A stretch of DNA of 64,000 bases from positions 868,001-932,000 of the forward strand of contig OZ251224.1 of the NCBI GenBank assembly GCA_965240325.2, written 5' to 3'. The DNA is from Rebecca billardiae RCC1528. Taxonomy: Eukaryota > Haptophyta. Made by a program: the position numbers and the translations under genes. A model generated the notes under the pieces. It saw only the letters and a list, made by a program, of their open reading frames with translations, was not told where the DNA came from and did not search any database. Below, piece after piece: positions 23,365 to 33,543 of this stretch (position 1 is the first letter of the stretch; every line of letters starts with the position of its first letter).

Positions 23365-23640
23365 TGATTCGCATTTATTAATGCATAGCTATAGATGCTG
23401 TACATGCATGACTGCTGACGATCATCGTCGTCTCGACGACGTCGATCGATCTGCTTAGAAAAATAAATAATCGAAACATGCTCGCTGAATGGCAAGCCGT
23501 TTAATATGCTGATGATCGGGGCGCTTCCGCGGTTCCGCCCGGCTTCGCCAGGACTCTGTGAAGCCTACGACTGTGTCACTGTGAGGACACTCGCGTGCGA
23601 ATCGCGATGCGACGAAATGGCGGGCCGTAGGTCCGCCCCT

Positions 23641-23731
23641 TGTAGTGCCCGGGGAAAAGATCAGAAAAAGTAATAGAATAAAGAAGTCGCCTCGCAATAC
23701 AGAAAAGAAAATCGCTTCGCTCACTACCGGG
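23641..23731. repeat. A-rich block in the third partial copy
   Basis: Diverged A-rich block with the same GTAGTGCCCGG left end and CACTACCGGGC right end as those at 1101-1190 and 2793-2901. It keeps an upstream GGCGGGCCGTAGGTCCGCCCC hairpin at about 23618-23639. Confidence 0.55.
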
Positions 23732-23739
23732 CCGCCCTC

Positions 23740-25240
23740 GCAGCTCCCACTGGGGACGCTCGGCCGAAAAAGGGTTCCTGGATGGCGCGGAGCGCGTGGG
23801 CGCCGCGCGCCAAATCCAACGCCGGCGCGGACATCATGAGAGGACTCCCGAGGGGTTTTTACGCCTGATTCGCGATTGCTGCTCTCGTCGTCTCGCGTGC
23901 AGGTCGAACGGGGGCCAAAGTCGACGCGTTTGGAGGTACGCTCGGCGCGTCGACACGATCGTGCGACCTGGGGCGGTCCTCGCCCGACTTGCACGTCGAG
24001 CGCTCGCACGGGCCATAGTAGCAAGCGCTGCGCACGACAACCACCTCGCGCGATCCACCGCCGCGCGTCGGGCTCGGTGCGGAAAGGCCCTCATCACGAG
24101 GTGTCTCGCGGGCGGGAAGCGCCATCGCACGCGACGCAAGATTTGGCGCGGCCTTCGGTGAACTCGATCGCCGGAATCCGCGCACCGGACTCAGTCCTCG
24201 CTCGCGGTCCGGTCCCTCACAGCCGGAGGCCGCCAGGCCGGAGCCCACATCCGGCCTGCATGGCGTCGACGGTGACCAATGCGACGGAAGCGCAGCGCCA
24301 ACGGCGTACGACGCGCAGCGGACGCACCTCCCGGGTCTGTCGCCGTGGCAGCAACCGTGTCTTCGCGAGTTGGCGACCCTCGCCGCAGCGCGACACAGAC
24401 AAGCCCGTGATGCCATCCGCAGAGATGAAACGTCGAGCATGCAACATCGCCGCGCCATCCTCGTCCATGGCGCAGGCGCTGCGGGACGAGGCGGACGTCG
24501 TCACGCCGCTGACGGATGCGCTGCGATTCGTGTGCCTGCGAGAGCAGCTCGTGCCCACTCTCGATCGCGAGTGGCACACGCTGTCGCTGTGCGCGCGCGC
24601 GCGCACAACCAACAGCTCCTCGTGCCGCCAAACACGCGGGCGCCAGACCTGTCGAAGAGGCGAAGAGCGACGACCGCGTGAACGTCAACGCGCTCGTGCT
24701 CAGCGTGGCGGCCGTGTACGATGCCAGCGCGACCTGCGCCGAGCCTATTATGCCCGGAGCGGACATCGGCAAGCGTCCTCGCGACGACCGCTATCGGCTG
24801 GCGGTAGGAGGACATGCACACGATTTACTCTGGCGGCTTCGTCGGCGGCGAGGCGCTCGATTACGCCATCGCGGTCGAGATGCGGCACATACAGCGCGTA
24901 CCTGCGTTCGCGCGGAGCATCGGGCTACCCGCCCCGCCCCGCGTGCTGCACATTCCCTCGTGGGTGTGGGCCTCGCTGATGATGCGCACGCCAGACGTGT
25001 ACACGTGTGATGTGAGTGAGTGGGAGAACTTCACAGGTGTCACTGGTCCGAAGCCTGTCCGTCACCCACGGCCACGAGCGAATGCTGTGGAAAGACGCGA
25101 ACCCGCAGATGACGAAACATTGCGATCGACAGCACTGGCACGGCCAGCCGAACCCCCCGCCCGCCAGGGCACAGTTTTCGTATTAGCGCATTGGCGCCGT
25201 GCGCATGTGGCAATTGCCGCACGTGGCATGACCGTCACTG
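23740..25240 (+). pseudogene. Degenerate coding remnant, unidentified (diverged copy)
   Basis: Diverged copy of the remnant. The open frame from about 24814 begins MHTIYSGGFVGGEALDYAI and extends past the point where copies 1 and 2 meet a stop, with a segment PDVYTCDVSEWENFTGVTG near 24990-25045. An upstream segment, VNVNALVLSVAAVYDASAT (about 24675-24730), is in another frame. This is the longest-reading version of the family and the best query for a homology search. Confidence 0.4.
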
Positions 25241-25245
25241 AGTGA

Positions 25246-25508
25246 TGTCTGATGACCAACCATTATTGTGTCAATGGACCATTGTCCATTCCATTGCTGA
25301 TGACCGCGCGCCAATAATTGCCAACGACTATTACTGTATAGCCTTTCACAACCCTCGGGCGGGCCGCCGAAAACAGATGATGGTGTTGCCCTGCCATCGT
25401 CATAGTGATGATGACGATCATGACGAATCGGGAATCGCGGGCCCGCTGCTCAGCCCAATGACGCGTGATGTCGATGGCGAGGAGCATGATTGACTCTGTC
25501 TGATGCCG
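25246..25508. other. Spacer between third repeat copy and methyltransferase
   Basis: No gene is seen. Sequence contains ATTGTGTCAATGGACCATTGTCCATT, a region of short inverted repeats of CCATTG/CAATGG. Confidence 0.5.
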
Positions 25509-27341
25509 TCACCGCCACATCTGCATGGGGAATGCAGGCACCATCACGTGCGAGTACCACGGGCCAGCGAGAAACGGGGCAGGGCCGAGTCCGGCTGCGT
25601 GCGATTCGGATGGCGGTGGTGCAGAAGCAGGTGGGCCATGAGCGAAAGCTGGCCCAAGCGGCACGCCGGTGCCCACGCTCCCCGCGCCCAGCGGGTGACA
25701 TGGCACATCGGAGTCGTGGTCTTGCGCGGGCGGGGCGCTTGGCACGCCAGCCACGACAATCGCACCGAGCGGCGGCCTCGAGCTCGGCGCTGGCTCGGCA
25801 CTTGGGTGCTTACCGGCCGTGAAGTGCTGCTGCGACGGCGGCGACTCGTGGCGCGCAAGCTGCGGGCCGAGGGCGTCTGCGCCTGGCACCCAGTGCTGCT
25901 GCGCAAGCGCCAGCGCTGGCTCAGCAGCAGCACACGCGGCAGCGGGCGGCGGCGGCGGTTGGGGCGCCTGCCGCTCAGTTGGAGCGGGGATTGCGATGCC
26001 GGCCGAGCGGCGGCGGCGCTTGGTCGCGCGCGCGCCGTCGGCGGCCAAGCCATCTGCGCCCTCGCCGCCGCCTCCCTCGAACGGCGGCGGCGGGAGCGGC
26101 GTCGTCGCCTTCGGGCCACCATCGGCAGCGCTGGCGGCGTGCTCGGCCGCCCGCGCCTGGTACGCCACAGCTGCCTCGAGCGCGTTGTCGAAGGTGCCGA
26201 TGGGCACGAGCCGGCCGTCGATGCGGATCTTTGCGACGAACTTCTTCCCGTGCCGGAAGACGCCCTTGAAGCCGCTCGTGAACACCGTCGAGCGCTCGAG
26301 AGGCCCGATGTCCGTCACGGCATTGGCGGCGGCGCTCGCCGCTGCGAGCGGGTGCCCAGGCGCGGACGCGGCCGCGCTGCTCACGCCTGCGTGTGCTGCG
26401 CTGGCGGCGGCGGCGGCGGCGGTATCGAAAGCGGCCGCCGCGGCGGCCGCCGCCGCGTCCACGCCGACCCCATGCCCCGCGAGCCGGCGCACGATGATCG
26501 CGTGGTACTGCGGGTCGTTCTCGAAGGCGATCACGCGGCGGCGCATCTTGGCAGCCGCGACGCACTCCGAGCCCGAGCCGCCAAACGGGACGAGCACGCA
26601 GTCGGCCTCGTGCGAGTGCACGCCGACGATGCGCTCGCACAGCTTGAGAGGCTTCATCGACGGGTGCGCGCCGTACTTGCGCTCCACGCTCCGCGAGTTC
26701 TCGCGCGGGATCTCCACCCAGTTGCGCGGCGGCCGTCCCTTGTCCAGCGACTCGTCCGTCACGCGCCCGACGCCCTTTGCGAGCGCCGTCGCGCGCTCCT
26801 CCGCGGAGTAGGGCTCGGCGGCGGCGTGCGCGTTGAAGGTGTGTGCGACAGACCCCGCTGCGCCGGGCACGACGAACCACTCCACGTGCTCCATGCGCAC
26901 CGAGTACTGCTGCATGCCCACGAAGCGTGAGTCCCCCCCTTGCGTGTAGCACCATGAGATGTGCTGCTTGAAGTCGAAGCCGAACTCGTCGGCGGCGATG
27001 ATCTTGAGCCGTGAGATCCATAGCTTCGCCGGGCTCCCGTAGATGAAGAGCTGCCCACCCGGGCGCAGGAGCCGGCGCGCCTGAGCGAGCCACGTGCGAC
27101 TCCAGTTGAGGTAGTCGGGCACAGAGTCCCACCGGGAGCCCTGCACGCTGATATCGTACGGCGGGTCGGCGATGATGAGGTCGACGCTCGCATCTGGGAG
27201 CACGCGCATCCCTGCGACGCAATCGCCCAGCCGCACCTCGACCACCGTGGGCGCGGGCGCCGTGCCGACGGCGGCGGCCGACTGCGCGCCGTGCGGCATA
27301 TTTTGACGATTGAACGCGAAAGCGAGGTGCGCGCCGTGCAA
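25509..27341 (-). CDS. Site-specific DNA methyltransferase (N6-A/N4-C, beta class) fused to an AP2 DNA-binding domain
   Basis: Single-exon protein of 610 residues; M15 is an alternative start. The N-terminal half is an N6_N4_Mtase domain in beta-class order: motif IV DPPY at 59-62, then LLRPGGQLFIYGS (91-103), the HPSMKP motif (226-231) that precedes the AdoMet site, and motif I FGGSGSE (253-259). An alanine-rich linker leads to an AP2/ERF-type domain at about 354-403 (GFKGVFR, KFVAKIRIDGR, IGTFDNALEAAVAYQ). The last 200 residues are Ala/Pro-rich low complexity. Expected activity is AdoMet-dependent methylation of adenine N6 or cytosine N4 in DNA, with AP2 possibly adding targeting. The catalytic half resembles bacterial and phage enzymes, suggesting transfer, but codon use is as GC-rich as the neighbours. 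Target sequence cannot be predicted. Confidence 0.85.
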   Translation of the reverse strand: MHGAHLAFAFNRQNMPHGAQSAAAVGTAPAPTVVEVRLGDCVAGMRVLPDASVDLIIADPPYDISVQGSRWDSVPDYLNWSRTWLAQARRLLRPGGQLFIYGSPAKLWISRLKIIAADEFGFDFKQHISWCYTQGGDSRFVGMQQYSVRMEHVEWFVVPGAAGSVAHTFNAHAAAEPYSAEERATALAKGVGRVTDESLDKGRPPRNWVEIPRENSRSVERKYGAHPSMKPLKLCERIVGVHSHEADCVLVPFGGSGSECVAAAKMRRRVIAFENDPQYHAIIVRRLAGHGVGVDAAAAAAAAAFDTAAAAAASAAHAGVSSAAASAPGHPLAAASAAANAVTDIGPLERSTVFTSGFKGVFRHGKKFVAKIRIDGRLVPIGTFDNALEAAVAYQARAAEHAASAADGGPKATTPLPPPPFEGGGGEGADGLAADGARATKRRRRSAGIAIPAPTERQAPQPPPPPAAACAAAEPALALAQQHWVPGADALGPQLARHESPPSQQHFTAGKHPSAEPAPSSRPPLGAIVVAGVPSAPPAQDHDSDVPCHPLGAGSVGTGVPLGPAFAHGPPASAPPPSESHAAGLGPAPFLAGPWYSHVMVPAFPMQMWR

Positions 27342-27646
27342 GAGCTCGTCCGAACGGAACGGCTGCCCAACGGACGTTCATATTTTCATCGCGCGCATCA
27401 TTTTTTTTCGATGACCTCCTTCGTCGTCACCCGCGCTTCACTGCAGTGTCAGTCGTCGTCGACAGGATCAGAGACGACTCGGCGCCTGTGACACATGCGC
27501 ACGTATACGTATGCGCGGCGGTCACGGGTGACCACCATGACCATACGCGGTGCGGGGCAGCCTGGGCTGCTGGGGAGGCAGCAGCCAGGCTGAGGTGCTT
27601 GTGGTCCGATCGATCCCCCGTCCAACGTCGCCCTCGTCTCTCACGC
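27342..27646. other. Short spacer between methyltransferase and ABCG genes
   Basis: About 305 bp between the 5' end of the methyltransferase and the stop of the ABC transporter, both on the minus strand. It must hold the methyltransferase promoter and the ABCG 3' UTR. No motif is assigned. Confidence 0.5.
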
Positions 27647-30114
27647 TCACTGCTGCTTCGCGCCCTTCACGTCGGACTGCTCGAACTCGAAGCGCACCAC
27701 CCCGCTCGGACGTGGGTCCGGCTCAAGCCCTGCCGCCGTCCCCGGCTCCTGCAGGTGCGCCATCCGCGGCGTATTCGCCCACAGCGCGCACAGCGCTGCC
27801 AGCCAGCAGCAGCCGATCAGCGCGCCCAGCGCCGTCGCGCAGTCGGCCACGGTGCCGTCGCTGAACGACAAGTCGCCCAGCACGCGCTCGCCGGTCATGC
27901 CGCGCGCCGCCGCGCCGCGCCGCGCGCGCGGCGGCCCCTCGGCGCCGTCCGACTCGAAGCGCAGCCCGACGAACTCGTTCACACACATGCCCTCGAACAG
28001 CCAGCGGATGAGCGACACGTCCGGCGCCCAGCGGAGCAGGAGCGGCACCGACTCTCTGTTGATCGAGTTGCCTGCACGGGCGCAGCGGCCGTGGTCGTGG
28101 ATGGGGCGGGCGCAGGGGTGGCGGCAAGGCCAGCGTGTTGGCGCGCAGTGCGCACACCGTGCGCACGCGTGCCGCACGACAGGCCGGCGCACCCGCCAGG
28201 GCACAGGCGGTGCACGCGTGGCGCGCCCGCCCCACTGGCCGCCCGGCCGCGCGCGCGCGCAGCCCTGCGCAGCGCGTGCGCCGCCCGCACCGTTGAAGAT
28301 CACCATCAGCACCACCACCGGCGGCATCAGCGCGAGCGCCGACTCGGTCGAGCGCGCGATGCAGCCGATCACGAGCCCGATCGCGGAGCTCGCGAGCCCG
28401 CCAAGTGCGACCAGCCCTGCGCAGCGCCGCGGGTCCGCAGTGCCGCGCGCGAGGCCCCTCACTCGCACGCAGCTTAGGCCGCGCGCCGGGCAGGCGCCGG
28501 GCAGGCGCGCGGCGCGCGCCGTGGCGCGCGACGGGGTCGCGGGCGAATCGCGCGCACCGAGGAAGGCCGTGAGGTGCGCGCGCGACGGCTGCAGCCCGGC
28601 GAGCGGGTAGAGCACCGCGCCGAACAGCGCGGACAGGCACACGGACAGCGGCACGTCCGTGAGCAGCTTGGACACAAACTGATCGATCAGAGCGAGCGCG
28701 CGCGCGCGCGCGCACGACAGGCGCGCGCGCCAGCGGAGGGACGGTGCGCGCGCCGCGCGCGCGGCTCAGGGGCGGGCGCGGCGGGCGCGGCGCGCGGGGG
28801 CGGGCGGCGCGCGGCGCGGGGCGCGCGCACGTAGGGGCCCACGGAGTACAGCCGCTTCGCGCGCTCCTCGTCGACCAGCGCCTTCTCCTTGGGGAACGTG
28901 CGGATGGTGCCCGCGATGCCCACGTTGGCGCCGCCGATCGCCACCAGTGAGAGCAGGCCGAGCCGGTCCTGCACGCCGCGCGCGGAGAGGTCGAGCGAGT
29001 AGAGCGCGCCGTAGATGAGGCCCATCGTGAGCTGCTGCGTGACCTTGATGCGCAGCGCTGCGCGGTTGCGCGCGAGCTGCCGCCACGCGCGCGCGAGCAG
29101 CAGGCCCAGCTGCGCGCCGAGGGGCGCTCGTGTGTGCGCTCCCGCCCAGCTGGCTGTGCTCAGCGGTGCGCTGAACGGCGCCGACTGCTGCTGCTTGGCG
29201 GGGCGCGGGGTGCCCGCCGCCGCGCGCTCGCGGCCCGCGCTCACGAGGCCCCGCAGCCTCTCGCGCGACGCCTGCTCGCTCTCGTAGTCGATCGAGACCA
29301 GGTCGAGCGCATGCTCGCTCAGCGGCACCGCACCCGGGCAGGGCCAGCCGGCCGCGGCCAGGTGCTCGGCGAGCTGAGCACGCTCGCCGGCGTAGACGGG
29401 TCGGCCGTCGGCGAGGAGCAGCAGGTCGTCCAGCTGCTGCAGTAGGGCCGCCGATGGCTGGTGGATCGTGAGCAGCACCGTGTGCCCCGCGTCGGCGAGC
29501 GCGCGCAGCCGGCTGAGCACACTCGCCGCTTGGAACGAATCCAGACCGGTCGTCGGCTCGTCGAGCACGATCAGCGGGGGGCTGGCGACGAGCTCGCATG
29601 CGATCGAGAGGCGCTTGCGCTCGCCGCCGGAGATGCCCCGCGTAGAGCTCTGCGCAGGATCGCCCACGAGCGTGTCCGCCGCCTTGGTGAGCCCGAGCGA
29701 TGCGAGCAGGCTGTGCACGCGCGCGTGCACATGCGCACTCGAGCCACTCGTGCGGAGCCGCGCGTGGAAGGTGAGGGTCTCGCGCGTGGTCATGCCGGAG
29801 AAGAACGCGTCCTCCTGCTTGACATAGGCCGCAGGCATCGACGATGGGTCGACGACGCGCGCGCCATTCACGAGCAGTACGCCCTCTAGGGTGAGGCCCT
29901 GGCGCCTCGGGACGTGCCCGACCACTGAGTTGAGGCACAGCGTCTTGCCGGCGCCAGAGGGGCCCATCAGCGCAGTGATGCGCCCCTGGCGAGCACGGCC
30001 GTACACACGGTCGAGGAGCACCCGTGTACCCTTGCCCTTGGCGAGCGTGCACGTGATGTCGTGCCACTCGAGGTTGACGGCGGCCATTGTTGTCGTGCTC
30101 ATCCGCTCCGCCAT
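27647..30114 (-). CDS. ABC transporter, G-subfamily half-transporter
   Basis: Four exons: 30114-28831, 28678-28558, 28416-28291 and 28071-27647, giving 651 residues. Introns of 152, 141 and 219 bp begin GTGCG and end CAG; splicing joins VGPY to FVSKLL, FLG to LVALGG, and VIFNG to NSINRE, each restoring ABC2-membrane sequence. The N-terminal nucleotide-binding domain has Walker A GPSGAGKT, signature ISGGERKR, Walker B LIVLDEP and the H-loop TIHQPSA. The C-terminal half holds the membrane helices. This NBD-TMD order and size are those of white/ABCG half-transporters, which dimerise to export lipids, sterols or pigments. The substrate is not predictable. Introns 2 and 3 are multiples of three without in-frame stops. 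Confidence 0.92.
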
Positions 30115-30275
30115 CTATATCCTGATTCCAAGGGCGATTTCAATATTCATTTCGTGATATATGCGAATTACACGTCCGGCAAATCGGCAATTGAAAAAAT
30201 ACTGCTGCTAGATGACTGCTATGGTCAAAAGACTGTTCCCAAAAGGTGTTGCTAGGGTAAGACGTCGCTGCCGGC
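30115..30275. other. Spacer upstream of the ABCG gene
   Basis: AT-richer 160 bp just upstream of the ABCG start; probable promoter. No gene is seen. Confidence 0.4.
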
Positions 30276-31272
30276 TCATCCCGGCAAGCAGCAGCCATCG
30301 GGGTCGCAGCCCAGGGCCAGTGGCGCAGGGCACGGTGGCAGCGCGCCCGGCCAGCTGATGCGGCCGCCGGAGCCAGGGAGCTGCGCACGGTGGCGCTTCA
30401 CACCGCTCACCGAGTGCAAGTGGAACCCAATCCTGGAAGCAGGGCTCACGCCCCCTTGCCGTAGGTGTCGGAGCCCGCACATATGCCTCGACCTATCTGT
30501 AGTCAGCTGGAAGCACTCGATCGTCGTGATGGCGGCGGGCGCGTTGCCCCGGGCATCACGCGCCAGATATGCTGCCAGATGTTGGTTGTCCATTATCCAT
30601 TGCCGCGACTGTGCCCACCTTCACCAGGGAGTACTCCAACCCAGCGGCAGCACCTGTTTGTACCACGGCAAAGGAGGCGCCGGCCACGGTCGCGGCACTC
30701 ACTAAGCTGAGGTTCACCCCGCCCGCAGTCCCTGCGGAAATGGCGCTCGCGCCGATGGCGTGTGTGGAAGCGACATCCAGCGCCGTGACGGTGAAAGCCG
30801 AGGCGGTCGCAACCTGGATGACGTTGACATCAAAGGCCGATGCGGTCGCAATCTGCACCACCTGAGGTCCAAACCACCTGTGATCGAGGCAGGCAAGGTC
30901 CGATGCGGGCGTCATCGCGGCGGCACTCAGCACATGTGCGCGCAAGGCAGGTGCGACGTGCCCCCGGGCGTGTGTGGGCTGCGGGGCGTGCACATACCAG
31001 TCTGCTTGCGCGCATGGGTAGTCCATCCCGCACAGTGACATGGCAACCCCGCTCGCTCGCCCCGCGCGGCACGGCGCGCGGAGACCCCGGCTGGCCGCCC
31101 TGCTTGCCGCAGAGAGTGCGCCACCAACAAGAAAAGCTGAGCGCCCAAGCGGGTAAACCAACCGCTTGCGAGCTCGCGGCGAGCGCTGCCGAGCGTCACT
31201 CTGCGGCTGCGCAACCCCCCCGCCCAGTCCGGGGTGCCAACAATCGCCTCCGTGGTCGTCGGTGGCAGCCAT
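30276..31272 (-). CDS. Unidentified ORF pair, possibly one frameshifted gene
   Basis: Two overlapping minus-strand frames: 31272-30556 (238 codons) and 30593-30276 (105 codons). The upper frame has a hydrophobic, Ala/Val/Thr-rich stretch that repeats QIATASAFDVN and QVATASAFTVT. The two frames meet at a 7-bp near-perfect tandem repeat (AATGGAT/AATGGAC) near 30593; with one copy fewer they would be one frame. No family is recognised. It could be a real gene with a recent frameshift, a gene with an unseen intron, or chance open frames in GC-rich DNA. Confidence 0.35.
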
Positions 31273-31309
31273 TGCCCGTTAAGTCGCGGTTGGCCCGCAA
31301 CCGTGGGCG

Positions 31310-31839
31310 ATGCCCGGGGCAGACGAGGAGGACCAGGTCAGCGCGGCGGACCAGGAGAAGATCAACAAATTCTCCCGTCTGAACGCGCGCTTGCATGAGA
31401 TCGAGGAGGATCTGCAACTACAAAGGGTGTGCGCATCGCTGCATCGCCGCCGTGGCCCGTGCGCGTGTTGACTAACTGTTGGTGCTGCGCGCGCGACACA
31501 TCGCAGAAAGGGGTGGAGGAGCTGGACGACTTGACCGACGAGCTCTGTCTTCTTGACGATGACGAGCCGATCAAGTGCGTGCTGTGCGCGCACCGCGCAG
31601 AAACGTGCAGCGCAGGCTCACCGCGTAACGTCCCCCCTGGCGGCAGGTATCACTTTGGCGAGTGCTTCTTCGACGTGGAGAAGAGTAAGGCCGAGGCGTT
31701 GCTAGAGGAGCTGCAGGAGCAGAAGAAGGCCACCCTTTCCGCCTCCGAGGACGAGCTGGCCCAGATCCAGCAGACGCTGAAAGAGCTCAAGACGCAGCTG
31801 TATGCCAAGTTTGGCTCCAACATTAACCTCGAGGAGTGA
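31310..31839 (+). CDS. PFDN4: Prefoldin subunit 4
   Basis: Three exons: 31310-31426, 31507-31574 and 31647-31839, giving 125 residues. Introns are 80 and 72 bp. The protein begins MPGADEED, has DQEKINKFSRLNARLHEIE in the first helix, LCLLDDDEPIKYHFGECFF in the beta-hairpin region, and ends QLYAKFGSNINLEE, the diagnostic C terminus of eukaryotic prefoldin 4. Human PFDN4 is 134 residues, so length fits. It is a beta-type subunit of the hexameric prefoldin that hands nascent actin and tubulin to the CCT chaperonin in the cytosol. The second intron is three-fold and open, so a retained-intron message would stay in frame. Confidence 0.95.
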
Positions 31840-33543
31840 ATGAGGCAGCATGGGTGACAGGACGTGGTGCCAGGCCCGATTGCCCCGCCTCGTCCGGCGC
31901 GCGGGCTGGCGAGTGGGTATTGCCGTCTCGCCGCGTCGTGAGGTAGGGGCACCGCTGCGACTGGATCTTGAGAGGATATCGACTGGCACCTCGAACCCGC
32001 AGTGATGGTGATTACTCGGGCTGCTAATTCGTCCCGCGGATAATTCCCGATAATTGACACGCGCGGATTCGCTCATTAATGATTATAGTGATAACGCGGT
32101 CGGCGCGGGCGAGTCGGCGCCCGGCCCGCGGCCGCCGCGCGGGCCGGCGGGTCGCGCCGAGTGCCGGGGGCGGGTGCCCGTCCCGGAGTGAGGCTGCCTG
32201 ACTGTGCCTGAGACTGAGAGCCGGAGATGCCGTGAATCGTGATTGCCGTGGCGTCATAATCTTTAAGTGTCTAGTGAGACTGAGAAGACGATGAGTCATA
32301 TCAGCAGAGGCTCCGCGGCTCGGCCGGCTCACCGGGACTCCACCTGACCCCCAGCCTCCCGGTTTACTCTCGTCTTGCACGGCCCCCCGGAACGAACGAA
32401 CCGAAGTGTCAGGAGGAAGTCAACCCGAAGCAAGCGGACGGCGGACCATGCATCAGCAGAGCGGTGAGAGTCCCTTCGGCCTTCCGACCGGCCCGATTGA
32501 TGATGACTAGTTATAACTACTTCGTCTGACGAGAAATGTCGCATCCGACCACCTCGGTGACCTCCCAACCAATAGGTTCAGACTACTCTGTTTTTACTAT
32601 ATATAAATTTTACCCGCCCCTGACCCAGATTTCAGCACAGTCCGGGAGCGTTCCGGGCACCTGTATACATATGCAAAATGGTACGGCCCGGGCTGATGGG
32701 TATTTAACAGTTATATATAGAAAATAGCTAGTCTCATGAGGCCTACAGTATTGGAGGTGTGGCTGATGATGAAATTGAATATATATATGATGATCGCCCA
32801 TCTGACTGTAATGTCGTCGTCCAAGGGACCGCCTGGGGCTGGGGTGGTCTGATAACTAGGAGCCATTGTGATTGTAGATACTAGATCATCAGAGCCGCGG
32901 CGATCCCGCGATCCCGCCGACGATTGCAGTGTCAAGCCGATGTAACGCTCCAGTGACCGGACTGGGGGGGGGGTCGTGACCGAACTCCGAAGCCGGAGCC
33001 CAGACCGTCATCGGTCATGACTCATATATGTCGTCGTCGCCAGTTACTTGTTAGCTCGGCCTTGGAACTTGCAGTAAACAATAATAACGCTCGAAGCATA
33101 TGCATGAGCCTGACGAGGCCATATGTCGTCATTGAGACATTATTGCTACGTCGTCTAGCTTATCTGAATCCTCCTATATAGCTTATACGTGTGAAAACGG
33201 TGATGATGATATGAGATTTAGCCGTCTGGCGCCGCGCCCTGCAGCCTGCTGGCTGCTGGCCGGACTACTGGCCCGGGACACGCGGCCACTCCGCACTCGG
33301 TCACGGTCACGGACAGAGTACACTACTACTAATACTATACGCAGATTAACGCCAGTTCGAGTATCGTACTCAAATAAAATATTATATTAATATTGTAAAA
33401 TAATATAATTACTGCGAATATATATAACGACGTGGTATGCAACGCCGGGCAAGCGTCAGGCTCAGAGTGCAGCAGACACATATATGTATATATATAATTT
33501 ATAATAATTAAAGCGCGCGCGCCGAGGCGACACGGCGTCATCA
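31840..33543. other. Intergenic region, no gene seen
   Basis: About 1.7 kb between two converging genes. It becomes AT-rich toward 33350-33510. A G9 run lies near 32965-32973. No ORF with family resemblance, RNA gene or long repeat was recognised. Confidence 0.55.

Larger units (their letters stand above)
23361..25260. repeat. Third, mosaic partial copy of the duplicated upstream block
   Basis: More diverged copy of the pre-subtilase part of the units. It joins sequence like 770-870 to sequence like 2616-2760, then to sequence like 9529-9830, then to sequence like 1600-2600. It contains no subtilase. Compared with units 1 and 2 it has scattered substitutions and small indels, so it is older than the unit 1/2 duplication. 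Confidence 0.8.

Noticed and set aside
25509-27341. MT-A70/METTL-type RNA methyltransferase
   Set aside because: The order of motifs (DPPY before the FGGSGSE AdoMet loop) and the HPSMKP motif match bacterial-type N6_N4 DNA methyltransferases rather than MT-A70.
28440-28560. Translated segment RDSPATPSRATARAARLPGA in the ABC transporter as coding
   Set aside because: It is intron 2 (28557-28417), with GTGCGC donor and GCGCAG acceptor; splicing gives a continuous transmembrane helix.
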